Shown: positions 34,511-42,547 of the stretch, in pieces
How the letters are laid out: each line of letters opens with the position of its first letter
Numbering within the stretch: the first letter of the stretch is position 1
Assembly: GCF_004103695.1 (NCBI RefSeq)
Contig: NZ_CP035280.1
Location: 2,356,001 to 2,420,000, forward strand
DNA length: 64,000 bases
From: Clostridium sp. JN-9
Lineage (GTDB): Bacteria > Bacillota > Clostridia > Clostridiales > Clostridiaceae
Direction of reading: 5' to 3'
Notes under the pieces: model-generated
What the model was told of the DNA's origin: nothing
Databases searched by the model: none
The model's input: the letters and a program-made list of their open reading frames with translations, nothing else
Made by a program: the position numbers and the translations under genes

Positions 34511-35422
34511 TTAGCTCACCCCCACACCAATAGCGTCTACACTAATTTCCCCAGCTGCATCATTTGCAGATATTTGATATTTAACTGCTACTGCCCATTG
34601 ATTCCCTGTTTTAGTTGTATTCGTAAATACATATGCTTCATTGTAATTATATTGAGTAGTAATATTTTCCCATGTTGGAGCCACATCTAAGGCATTATTA
34701 CATGCAAATACTTTTATTGTTGCTTTAGAATCTACAGTTTTTTTATCTATTACATTTAATCTTGTAGGCATAAAATCTAATGCGCTTGGAAGCGTAGTGA
34801 ACTCTAATTTATTGCCAACCTTTATTTGAATAGCAGCACTCCAGGAAGTTGTATTGCTACCTGCGGTATCAATGGATCCAACACGGATATATTTTGTTGT
34901 ATTAACTGTTAAACCAGTTATGTTAAACTTAAAGCTCTTGCCACTATCAGAATTTGTTGCATTGCTAACATCATCCCAAACTTTAGTTGAACTATTATAT
35001 CTTTTCAGGCCAGATGTTATTGTTCGAACTCCTGTTGTAAATGCACTATCATCTGCTAATTGTACACATAATGTTTGGGCATCTCCTTCAGCATCTGTTG
35101 AAACTGTAAATGCTGCATCAAAACCAGCTGTATCAACCCTTGTTAAATTTACTGGTGAGATTATAATTGGTGCTCTAGGAGCACTATTTGTTTTGGTAAA
35201 TGTCCAAGTCCTCGTTGCTCCAGCTAATCCCTTTGAGTCAGTTACTCCGATTGTAATTGTATGGCTTGCCAAACTTAAACTTGGCCATTGCGTAGTTAAA
35301 TCTACGGTCAAGCTCGTTCCACTCGCTTGATTATTTAATGTTCTGATTACACTTCCATCTAATTTTTCAACTACAGTTATTGTGTCGCCTTCAGCATCTG
35401 TTACAGTATAAGTTTTTTTCAA
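34511..35422 (-). CDS. DGR target protein, C-terminal Ig-like part (out of frame with N-terminal part)
   Basis: The part from TTG 35422 has 303 residues, but the frame is open upstream through the variable repeat, reading VGWRPVLEVLNTAPLVSDTD before TYTVTDAEGDTITV. That is a normal Ig-like/cadherin-like tail joined to the lectin-like domain. There is no ribosome site at 35422, so this is not a separate gene. Residues 1-75 and 80-190 look like two Ig/FN3-like units (PRAPIIISPVNLTRVD starts the second), followed by a C-terminal beta domain. Restoring one base in the VR gives one protein of 553 residues over 34511-36171. Confidence 0.75.
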   Translation of the reverse strand: MKKTYTVTDAEGDTITVVEKLDGSVIRTLNNQASGTSLTVDLTTQWPSLSLASHTITIGVTDSKGLAGATRTWTFTKTNSAPRAPIIISPVNLTRVDTAGFDAAFTVSTDAEGDAQTLCVQLADDSAFTTGVRTITSGLKRYNSSTKVWDDVSNATNSDSGKSFKFNITGLTVNTTKYIRVGSIDTAGSNTTSWSAAIQIKVGNKLEFTTLPSALDFMPTRLNVIDKKTVDSKATIKVFACNNALDVAPTWENITTQYNYNEAYVFTNTTKTGNQWAVAVKYQISANDAAGEISVDAIGVGVS

Positions 35423-35478
35423 AGCTGCAGCATAATTTCCAAGGTTCGCATCAGTATCAGAGACCAGCGGGGCAGTGT

Positions 35479-36171
35479 TCAGAACTTCAAGGACGGGGCG
35501 CCACCCAACGTTACTGTAGTATTACCACTATTGTAGTTATTGAAAAAGCGGGCAGACGAGGACCCACGAAAAACACGAGAGGAAGAATTTCCCTGATATG
35601 TCTCTTTGCACCAACTATAATCCCCCCACCAATTCCATAATTGATTATGTGCCCCATCTAAGTCATTGTAATCAAGTGAGGAATCTAAATCATTAGTAGT
35701 AGGTTTAGGCAATCCACTAATATTATCTTCATTAACTATAAACCTGTCCCATTCGTTGTTCGTAGGAGTCCCTCCAGAATAACTGTCACTTCCATTTCTA
35801 TAGTTCTCTCCACCACTGAGTACTCTGCAAAGATACTCCTGACCATCTATAGTTATTTTTTTCCCTGTAATATATCCTGCTTCATTTAATGTATCCCAAC
35901 TAATAGAATTTAGAATAACCCTATCACAAATCAATAGTGTCTTATTACCATCTTTAATTTTTATCCATTTTAACTTTTTAGAGTCATCTGAAGAACTGTT
36001 CCCTATAATCCAATCACTCATATTCCCTGAAAATTGAGATGTGTCTCCATTACCTCTACCTGATAGTGACCCTGGATAATTACCTGAATACCAAGGTCGT
36101 TGTGGTAACGATAATGGAGAATTATTATGATAAAACGTACCTAATTTAACTACTCCTAAAAATTCTGCCAC
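35479..36171 (-). CDS. DGR target protein, N-terminal lectin-like part with variable repeat
   Basis: GTG start with AAGGAGTG 6 bases upstream. 230 residues. The region NEWDRFIVNE...DGAHNQLWNWWGDYSWC leads into the variable repeat SRVFRGSSSARFFNNYNSGN. This is the C-type-lectin-fold pattern of DGR targets, in which VR residues form the ligand surface. After the VR the frame runs out in TLGGAPSLKF, whereas the template would encode VGWRPAL, the usual DGR ending. The cause is a one-base deletion in the VR. The position after the tail genes fits a tail tip or fibre adhesin. A terminator separates it from the RT gene upstream. Confidence 0.85.
   Translation of the reverse strand: MAEFLGVVKLGTFYHNNSPLSLPQRPWYSGNYPGSLSGRGNGDTSQFSGNMSDWIIGNSSSDDSKKLKWIKIKDGNKTLLICDRVILNSISWDTLNEAGYITGKKITIDGQEYLCRVLSGGENYRNGSDSYSGGTPTNNEWDRFIVNEDNISGLPKPTTNDLDSSLDYNDLDGAHNQLWNWWGDYSWCKETYQGNSSSRVFRGSSSARFFNNYNSGNTTVTLGGAPSLKF
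35494..35585 (-). repeat. Variable repeat (VR) of the DGR
   Basis: 92 bases matching the template at 37429-37521 (93 bases). On the coding strand eight substitutions are seen and all eight replace a template A (by C, T, C, T, T, G, G, G). The only other difference is one missing A, between 35517 and 35518. The GC-rich end GTTGGGTGGCGCCCCG (35494-35509) is unchanged and serves as the IMH-type homing end. The repeat lies inside the target gene, not at its end. Confidence 0.95.
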
Positions 36172-36197
36172 TTAAATCACTCCTTAAATTTTGTATT

Positions 36198-36220
36198 AAA
36201 AAAACACCCATTACTGAGTG
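36198..36220 (-). terminator. Short terminator at the end of the RT gene
   Basis: On the minus strand CACTC-AGTAAT-GGGTG is followed by seven T. The RT stop codon is in the loop. The short stem may be leaky, allowing some read-through to the target gene. Confidence 0.5.
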
Positions 36221-37269
36221 CTTAAATTCCCAAACTTAAATTTAGGATTTTCTACTTCTATATAATTGTATTTTGAAAATATTTTTTTACTAAGATTGTA
36301 GCTATTAGAATGCCTTGCATGTCCCAACCATGAATTTACACTTTGCTGAACTTCTTTTGTAGTCATTTCGCCCCTTTGAACTTTCTTATCCATAGCTTTG
36401 ATTCTTCTTTTCATTGCAGCTTTCGATGAATCTCTTACTAACTTATGAGTTGTAAATATCTTAAATCCATAAGCATTAACACCCTGGCTTAAAGGGAAAA
36501 TTTTAGTTTTAGAATTGGTTTCTAAATCAAGCCTTTCTTTTAAAAAACTTGTTATATTTTCCTTAGCTTTCTGTGCTTCTTCTTTTGTCTTTAAGATTAC
36601 TATAATATCATCCATATATCTTACATAGTATTTAAGGCCTAGATATCTTGTAGCATATTGGTCTACTTCATTCATATAAATATTTGCGAAGTCCTGGCTA
36701 GTTACATTACCAAGAGGAATTCCTTTTTCTCCTTCAGGAGAACTGTCTATAATTTTATCTAAAAGATTTAAAAATTTATCATCCTTAATCTTTTTCCTTA
36801 GGATCTGCTTAAGTATATCCCTGTTTATAGAATAGAAAAACTTTCTAACATCCATCTTAAGTATCCAGCCATCACCATACTTCCATTTAACATACTTCAT
36901 ATCATGTTGAACCTTCTGTACAGCTTTATGAGTTCCTCTTCCAACTAAGCAAGCATAAGAAGAATCTATAAACTTATTATAATAAACCTCCTGCAGTACT
37001 GTATGTGCTGCAAATTGCACTATTTTATCTCTAATCCTTGGTGCGTGAATAACTCTCTCTTTAGGTTCATATACCTTAAATTCTATATAATCACTTGGCA
37101 TATATGTTTCATTCTTTAATTCTCTCCAAAGCTTAACTAAATTCTTTTCTCTGGCCATATCAAAAATAATAGCCTCTTTCCTATATTTCCTTTGGGCCTG
37201 TTGAGTTCTTTTATAACTCCCTTTTAAGTTTTTATAATCCATAGCCTTTTCATATAGAGGATTCGGCAT
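36211..37269 (-). CDS. DGR reverse transcriptase
   Basis: Reverse transcriptase of 352 residues. ILKMDVRKFF (first catalytic Asp, about 140), LGNVTSQDFANIYMN (186-200; the SQ in this motif marks the DGR/group II-like branch) and YMDD (218-221) are intact. The C-terminal part has the basic thumb region (AAMKRRIKAMDKK) and SWLGHARHSNS. It should copy the TR RNA with errors at adenines and feed the cDNA into the VR. The ATG at 37269 follows AAAGGAG by 8 bases. A frame to 37305 exists but lacks a ribosome site. It lies between the TR and the target gene. Confidence 0.95.
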   Translation of the reverse strand: MPNPLYEKAMDYKNLKGSYKRTQQAQRKYRKEAIIFDMAREKNLVKLWRELKNETYMPSDYIEFKVYEPKERVIHAPRIRDKIVQFAAHTVLQEVYYNKFIDSSYACLVGRGTHKAVQKVQHDMKYVKWKYGDGWILKMDVRKFFYSINRDILKQILRKKIKDDKFLNLLDKIIDSSPEGEKGIPLGNVTSQDFANIYMNEVDQYATRYLGLKYYVRYMDDIIVILKTKEEAQKAKENITSFLKERLDLETNSKTKIFPLSQGVNAYGFKIFTTHKLVRDSSKAAMKRRIKAMDKKVQRGEMTTKEVQQSVNSWLGHARHSNSYNLSKKIFSKYNYIEVENPKFKFGNLSTQ

Positions 37270-37428
37270 TTTGGCATCTCCTTTCAAAGCTTGGCAAAAT
37301 ACCATTATTCATGTGTTTACACTAAAAGTGAAGGATTAATTCTCCCCTGAAGTTCAAACTTAAGTCCGACTGAACTTAAGGGTCATGTCAATGAAACCGT
37401 AATCGCATTGATCTAAAGTCTTACAGGG

Positions 37429-37521
37429 CGGGGCGCCACCCAACGTTATTGTTAGTATTATTACTATTGTTGTTATTGAAATAGCGGGCAGACGAGTACC
37501 CACGATAAACACGATAGGAAG
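37429..37521 (-). repeat. Template repeat (TR) of the DGR
   Basis: 93 bases between avd and the RT gene. In the frame of the target it would read SYRVYRGYSSARYFNNNN, SNNTNNN, then VGWRPAL and stop. AAC, AAT and TAT/TAC codons fill the variable positions, as in other DGR templates, because A-mutagenesis of AAY codons gives many residues and no stop codons. It is not translated as such. 37270-37428 holds the rest of the template RNA leader, with no reading frame. Confidence 0.95.
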
Positions 37522-37548
37522 CCCATACAGAATTAACCCTATATTAAA

Positions 37549-37890
37549 TTATTTAACTGCTGCTTTCATTAAGCCTCCAGTTATCCTTCCCAATTCACTT
37601 ACCCTCTCTTGGAGCTGTAAGCATTTTCTTTCTGTTATATACTTTTGTTCTCGTGAAATTGAGAATAAAACAAGTAATAACTTAAGGTCTGCATCTACTC
37701 CCTGAAGATAATGAATTCTATATCTTTTAATATTATTAGCAAGCATGGTATTTCTGATTACTCTATAAAAGGCTTGCTTAATCTCCTGACATAATGCAAA
37801 CTTTTCACTTTTAGGATATTTTTTTAATACAGGATATACTTCTTTATTTAGAAGTACTTCTGTTTTCTTTTGTAAAATTAATGGCTCCAC
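37549..37890 (-). CDS. avd: DGR accessory variability protein (Avd, four-helix bundle)
   Basis: Protein of 113 residues, all helical and basic: LLNKEVYPVLKKYPKSEKFALCQEIK, YRVIRN, HYLQGVDADLKLLLVLFSIS and the RVSELGRITGGLMKAAVK end. These match the Avd/23S-IVS four-helix bundle family that forms a pentamer, binds RT and template RNA, and is needed for retrohoming. GTG start at 37890 with AAAGGTG upstream. It is first in the DGR transcript: avd, TR, RT, then target. Confidence 0.9.
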   Translation of the reverse strand: MEPLILQKKTEVLLNKEVYPVLKKYPKSEKFALCQEIKQAFYRVIRNTMLANNIKRYRIHYLQGVDADLKLLLVLFSISREQKYITERKCLQLQERVSELGRITGGLMKAAVK

Positions 37891-37979
37891 ATGCTGTCAC
37901 CTTTTCATTTAAATTTCAACTGCTTTAGTTTATCATAAATAGTTAGTTTTAATTAACATTTTGTTATAAAATAACCATA

Positions 37980-38405
37980 TTAGATATAAACTTTACTATT
38001 AGCATACATACCTGATATTAAACTCACATCTGCAGAGCTTTCTATTTTATCAACAAATATATGTTTTATATTAGATATATTTATTAAATCTTGTACTGCA
38101 AGTTGAAAAATGAGCTGTGTAATATCTTCTAAATGTAATGCAGACTCTTGCTGTAAATTTGCTATTGCAACTGCATTACCTTTTATAGTTTCATTATTCC
38201 ATCCATTACCTGTTATACTACTAACCTTATTGTCAGCATATGTTTGCGCTGAATTTTGAGCAATAGTAACTTCCGTTTTTAAAGCTCTTTTGCCTATTTC
38301 AGTGTCGATTAATAAATTGTCATCTACGAAGTCCTGTCTTTTAGGATATTCGTTGCCCTGCCATTGATTAAGACCAATATTATGAGTTTTATTTACACTT
38401 GGCAT
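37980..38405 (-). CDS. Phage tail-fibre-like protein, 141 aa
   Basis: Starts MPSVNKTHNIGLNQWQGNEYPKR, a motif common at the N-terminus of clostridial tail fibre proteins behind the YmfQ gene. A helical region follows (TIAQNSAQTYADNKVSSI) and then a C-terminal part without recognisable domain. It is short for a fibre, and the DGR target downstream may be the true receptor protein. 10 bases downstream of the YmfQ-like gene. Confidence 0.55.
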   Translation of the reverse strand: MPSVNKTHNIGLNQWQGNEYPKRQDFVDDNLLIDTEIGKRALKTEVTIAQNSAQTYADNKVSSITGNGWNNETIKGNAVAIANLQQESALHLEDITQLIFQLAVQDLINISNIKHIFVDKIESSADVSLISGMYANSKVYI

Positions 38406-38415
38406 TTAATCACCT

Positions 38416-38961
38416 CTATTCTTTATAAGTTTCAAATTTATCCCAAGACAAATTAAGTGTGTCCCAATCATCAAAACTCTTATTATAATTATTAAACTCA
38501 TCCCAAGTTAAATAAATAAAAATATATTGAAGTATTTTATATGCAGGCTTAATTTGTTCTACTACATCCTTTAAATCATTTAAATTTGGAGGTATACCTC
38601 TTATTGCATTAAACTTAACAGTAATTATCCCGTTATAAGTAACTTCTACATTCCCGTTTGTAAAGCTATCACATACAAGCTTTAGCATTACAGAATTAAA
38701 TTTACCTGTTCCACGATCTTTAGACTTTATTACACTTCTACGATAATCTAGTTCTTTGGTATGATTCGTAACTATTCCTAAGCTCTTCTCATATATATCA
38801 AGTGCCCAAGTGGCTGTATCAATATTAAACTGTAACATTAAGTCAGCCATACATTCATCTAATGTATCAAATTCATTTCCCTGGCTGCTGTATATTTCAG
38901 TATATGTCCTTGTATTTGATATAAAAGGCGGTACATAGTTTTTTAATTTATCACTATGCAA
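38416..38961 (-). CDS. YmfQ/XkdU-like tail protein (DUF2313)
   Basis: Protein of 181 residues of the family found directly behind baseplate J genes in contractile tails: WALDIYEKSLGI, DYRRSVIKSKDRGTG and VEVTYNG are typical blocks. It likely belongs to the baseplate wedge or fibre attachment. It overlaps the baseplate J gene by 8 bases. Confidence 0.75.
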   Translation of the reverse strand: MHSDKLKNYVPPFISNTRTYTEIYSSQGNEFDTLDECMADLMLQFNIDTATWALDIYEKSLGIVTNHTKELDYRRSVIKSKDRGTGKFNSVMLKLVCDSFTNGNVEVTYNGIITVKFNAIRGIPPNLNDLKDVVEQIKPAYKILQYIFIYLTWDEFNNYNKSFDDWDTLNLSWDKFETYKE

Positions 38962-40039
38962 TAGTCACCACTCCTTTTATTGGGACTTCTGTAAGGATTC
39001 CAGTATAACTTAATTGTATATTTGCAATACCACCATTTACCTTTAAATTGCTGTAATCTAAAAAACCAGGTGTGCTTATTATCAAAGCTCCTAGTCTTGT
39101 ATAACTCACTGATGCCTCTTTAAATGCTAGAGATTTTAAATATTCATTTAAGGCATTCTCAAAATTAGTTTGCCGCTGTTCGTCACTATAATTGGTATCC
39201 TTAATGGCAGTAAAACTTATATCTATTGATTTTCCAACAGCTCCTTCTATAGTTGTAAAAGCACCGAAAGGAGCAACTCCATAACCTTGCCCCCAATTAT
39301 CGCCTAAAGGGTCCATATAAGTTTGGACTTTATTAATAAATTCTGAACTTGGCGGTTGCTTATTTGCATCTATAATAATAAGCTTTATAGTATCATTGCC
39401 ATTCCAAGTGGGATATACTTTAACATCTCCTACTCCAGGATAATCTTTTACTAATTTAATAAATTGTGAAATATTCCCCTGAGTTGATGGAGCTTGTATT
39501 GCTTCATAATATCTTCCAAGCAATGACTCGTCACTCTCCTCATCAAATCCATCTTGAGTAGGGCTTCCATTTGTAATTGCAGTTATACCAGGTATGCCAA
39601 CAGGAAGAGCAGTTATTTGGTTAGCTGGAACCATTCCACTGGATCCTGCTATAACTGCTGTGACATTTGCAGTTCCAGTTCCATTAATAGTTTTATCCTC
39701 CGTAAATTTAAATTGTATTCCTCCTGATGTTTGTGCTATATCCCCAATGCTTATATTCCCTGTTCCAGTTAAGGTTATTACAGTATGAGCATAAGTAGCA
39801 GGTTTTTTAGTAATACCTGTCTTTTGATATACTCTAGTCGCTAGTTCATCACCTATAAGCTTACTGATATCAAATTTATTGGATACTTCATCTAATTTTA
39901 CATATATTTGTTCAAACTCATTAGATGCTGGTGAAAGTGCGTCATATGTCAGACTGCCCTCCGATTTATCTACATCAGCAGATGTAGTTTGTAACATTCT
40001 ATTTAAAATTTCTTTCTGTGAATTATTGTTGCTATACAC
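38954..40039 (-). CDS. Baseplate J/gp47-like protein (XkdT)
   Basis: Protein of 361 residues. TRVYQKTGITKKPATYAH, GGIQFKFTED, ITAITNGSPTQDGFDEESDESLLGRYYEAIQ and GVGDVKVYPTWNGND are hallmark segments of the Baseplate_J family (P2 J, T4 gp6-like). It forms the baseplate wedge. It overlaps both neighbours, in the normal PBSX order. Confidence 0.9.
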   Translation of the reverse strand: MYSNNNSQKEILNRMLQTTSADVDKSEGSLTYDALSPASNEFEQIYVKLDEVSNKFDISKLIGDELATRVYQKTGITKKPATYAHTVITLTGTGNISIGDIAQTSGGIQFKFTEDKTINGTGTANVTAVIAGSSGMVPANQITALPVGIPGITAITNGSPTQDGFDEESDESLLGRYYEAIQAPSTQGNISQFIKLVKDYPGVGDVKVYPTWNGNDTIKLIIIDANKQPPSSEFINKVQTYMDPLGDNWGQGYGVAPFGAFTTIEGAVGKSIDISFTAIKDTNYSDEQRQTNFENALNEYLKSLAFKEASVSYTRLGALIISTPGFLDYSNLKVNGGIANIQLSYTGILTEVPIKGVVTIA

Positions 40040-40466
40040 TCATATTCGCCTCCCCATAGATGGTAGCCACCGTAAATTCTATATTTAATTTACTTTCATC
40101 AATAGTTACAGTAACATTTTGTATATCAATTATATAATTATTCATTAATAGGGCTTCTTTTAAATATCTTTCTACTTCGCTTCGTATAAATTCTATACTT
40201 AATCCTTTGCCTACTAACTCATTTAACTCATTACCATAGCTCCACGAATATGCTAAATATCTATACCTTTCTGTTTTTAACGCTTTCCATATCCATACTT
40301 TTATAGCTTCAATTCCTTCAACTATCTTGGGTTTTCCATTCTCCAATAGTAAATCATTGTTAATGAAATCCCAGCAATATTCCTTTGCCAAAGGCAATCC
40401 CTCCTTGCTAGTTGAATGAAAATTCGTTATATCATCAATCTTTGCATCTGCAGGCAGTATGCTCAT
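40032..40466 (-). CDS. Baseplate wedge protein W-like (DUF2634, XkdS)
   Basis: Protein of 144 residues. The ATG at 40466 follows GGTGAGG and gives MSILPADAKIDD; the frame upstream belongs to the preceding gene's sequence. GIEAIKVWIWKALKTERYRYLAYSW is the conserved block of this gp25/W-like family. Start and stop overlap neighbours by four and eight bases, so translation is coupled. Confidence 0.8.
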   Translation of the reverse strand: MSILPADAKIDDITNFHSTSKEGLPLAKEYCWDFINNDLLLENGKPKIVEGIEAIKVWIWKALKTERYRYLAYSWSYGNELNELVGKGLSIEFIRSEVERYLKEALLMNNYIIDIQNVTVTIDESKLNIEFTVATIYGEANMSV

Positions 40467-40828
40467 GGCCTCACCACCCTTGCCAGAACTACATATTCTT
40501 GCCTGTCCATCACTGCCAAACAAGCTATGCTATCACCTATCTTAAGTCCTTCAGTAAATTCCAATTCACCGTTAGGTATCCCTATCGATGTTATTCCTTC
40601 TTCAGTTGTAGAGCCTGTAGCTTTCGTAGAAGGTATACTCATTTTCCTTTTATATTTCGACAATAAAAAATCTGCAACCCAGATGTCATCTTTCGTGAGT
40701 TGAAGATCACCTATTTTAATTGTCAATGGCTCAGCATTTATTACTACACCTATTTCAATAGCTGGAGGATTGAATTTGGTTCCTTGTTTTTGCATGTGCT
40801 TAATCAATTCAATGTACTGGTTTTTCAT
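40463..40828 (-). CDS. DUF2577 tail protein (XkdR-like)
   Basis: Protein of 121 residues from the standard place between XkdQ and XkdS. It begins LIKHMQKQGTKFNPPAIEIGVV and ends in an OB-like segment, GLKIGDSIACLAVMDRQEYVVL. It is probably part of the tail spike hub. An ATGA overlap joins it to the next gene. Confidence 0.75.
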   Translation of the reverse strand: MKNQYIELIKHMQKQGTKFNPPAIEIGVVINAEPLTIKIGDLQLTKDDIWVADFLLSKYKRKMSIPSTKATGSTTEEGITSIGIPNGELEFTEGLKIGDSIACLAVMDRQEYVVLARVVRP

Positions 40829-40838
40829 CTTTACCCTC

Positions 40839-41792
40839 CTAACATGTGGCTAAATTAAGCTGCATTGTATATTTGTTCGTACCAACATCCCATGTATGCG
40901 TGTCCCCGTCAATAAGCAGCTTTGCCTCCATTTCTTCGTCCATATAAAATATTTTTACACCAACGAGTGAACCTGTCCTACATTCCCAGTTTCCAAGCGT
41001 TTCAACTGACCAAGTGTGCTCAATGCCCTTCAGCAACTTTTGAGCTTCAGTGGCAGGATTCTTGCCATCCTCCATAACATAGTTGTCCTGTAATGTGCCA
41101 TACTTGTTCTGCCACTCAGTGTTTTCAACCTTGTTATGGTAATTGTTGTCACTATCAAATATCTGCACCTTGTTAACCATACTGTCAAGTGATTCTCCAT
41201 AACTTACAGATATTGCATTGTTTCCTATACCATTCTTATTAATGGTCACTATATAGTTTGCAACCAACTGGGCTTTCTTTATCACGTTCAGTTTGGTTCC
41301 TTGCATTGTCAATATGAAGCCATTTGCTTGAACTTGGTCATACATTTCCAGTATTGCTTCACAACCTGTCTTTTGGGCAATGAGTCTACTGGTCCTTGTC
41401 CCCGTACTTGCTATTTCTCCGGTTTCTATCCCTAGGTCACTGCAAACTTTTCTAGTCGCATCTTCAGGTGTAATATTCGTGAAGTTATATGTCACCTTAG
41501 ACTTGTTAACGTATATAAGATAGTCAAATGCTTTTATTGTCAGTTCCTGTTCGGAAGAACTATCTACAGTCCACACGACACCCCTGAATATCTCTTCTCC
41601 ATCAAGGATCATCCATATTTTAGAGCCAACCTTTACATCAATTCTTGGTTGATTGGTGTCCCAAATTGGGTACGCAAGTGTTATACTGAGCGCCCTTGCA
41701 AATGTCGAACTGTCACCACTATTGCTTACAGATTTCACCAGATTGGTTATGTCCAGAGGAATTATATCAACCATGCAATATATTTTTATCAT
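40839..41792 (-). CDS. Baseplate hub protein, late control D-like (XkdQ)
   Basis: Protein of 317 residues. ISTLAYPIWDTNQPRI-like strands, NKSKVTYNFTNITPEDATRK and GIEHTWSVETLGNWECRTGSL are typical of XkdQ. It forms the hub between tail tube and baseplate, related to T4 gp27. It lies directly after the wall-binding protein gene. Confidence 0.85.
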   Translation of the reverse strand: MIKIYCMVDIIPLDITNLVKSVSNSGDSSTFARALSITLAYPIWDTNQPRIDVKVGSKIWMILDGEEIFRGVVWTVDSSSEQELTIKAFDYLIYVNKSKVTYNFTNITPEDATRKVCSDLGIETGEIASTGTRTSRLIAQKTGCEAILEMYDQVQANGFILTMQGTKLNVIKKAQLVANYIVTINKNGIGNNAISVSYGESLDSMVNKVQIFDSDNNYHNKVENTEWQNKYGTLQDNYVMEDGKNPATEAQKLLKGIEHTWSVETLGNWECRTGSLVGVKIFYMDEEMEAKLLIDGDTHTWDVGTNKYTMQLNLATC

Positions 41793-41804
41793 AATTCCTG
41801 CCTC

Positions 41805-42533
41805 CTACTTCACTTTCGGCTTTCCATCCCAAGCACCATCTGAGCCAACCCACCAGCCATTAATATAAGTGCTAACTGGCATGGACCCATCTGATTTTAG
41901 GTAATACCATTTTCCATTCCATAATATCCATTTACTTGCTGCCATTTCGCCCTTAACTGGATCTAAAAAATACCACACTCCACCATACATAACCCAGCCT
42001 GTTGCCATAGCTCCATTTTCTTTTAAGTAGTACCATTTACCAGAATCTAATAACCAACCAGTCTTTCTTACACCATTACCGTAAAAATAATACCAAATGC
42101 CCCCAGAGTATACCCATCCTTCCTTTGCTACATTGGCTATTCTCTTGTATTCTTTTAACTGCAAGCTAAAATATATATCGCCTGTTCCGTCTCTCTCTCC
42201 ATATTCAAAACTTTCTATTGTGCACTCCATATTAAGTTTCGTGCCGGTTACCAAGTACCTTATCACGGTACCTTCATTCCTCCATTTTTCTATCATTTCA
42301 ACACATTTGTTGGGCATTGGGAACGTGCTATACTGACAAAAACTGTATGGATGGTTGGGGAAAAAGCTTTCTATTGCGGGTATTTCAGCAAGCTTGGGAG
42401 TGCCAATAAAGCTTATTTCTCCCAATCCAAGAACAGTAACCGTACTGCTGTCATTTGATTTTTTTATTGAATAATTTGGTGGAGGCACCGGCAACTGCAG
42501 TCTTTCGTCATTGTTAATCAACCAGAATTCCAT
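41805..42533 (-). CDS. XkdP-like tail protein with choline-binding-type repeats
   Basis: Protein of 242 residues. The N-terminal 130 residues (VPPPNYSIKKSNDSSTVTVL, GEISFIGTPKLAEIPAIESF, ...FSLQLKEYK) match the XkdP family. In that family a LysM domain normally follows. Here it is replaced by about five wall-binding repeats (GWLLDSGKWYYLKENGAMAT and others) ending VGSDGAWDGKP, almost the same as in the phage amidase. ATG at 42533 with AGGAGGTG upstream. It should hold the tail tip to the wall. Confidence 0.85.
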   Translation of the reverse strand: MEFWLINNDERLQLPVPPPNYSIKKSNDSSTVTVLGLGEISFIGTPKLAEIPAIESFFPNHPYSFCQYSTFPMPNKCVEMIEKWRNEGTVIRYLVTGTKLNMECTIESFEYGERDGTGDIYFSLQLKEYKRIANVAKEGWVYSGGIWYYFYGNGVRKTGWLLDSGKWYYLKENGAMATGWVMYGGVWYFLDPVKGEMAASKWILWNGKWYYLKSDGSMPVSTYINGWWVGSDGAWDGKPKVK

Positions 42534-42547
42534 ATGTGCACCTCCTA

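Noticed and set aside
34511..35422. Ig-like part as an independent gene starting at TTG 35422
   Set aside because: No ribosome site there, and the same frame stays open upstream into the VR with the expected VGWRP sequence, so it is the continuation of the target.
37429..37521. Template repeat as a small coding gene or plain duplication of the target
   Set aside because: No start or ribosome site; differences from the VR are confined to template adenines, which simple duplication and drift would not give.
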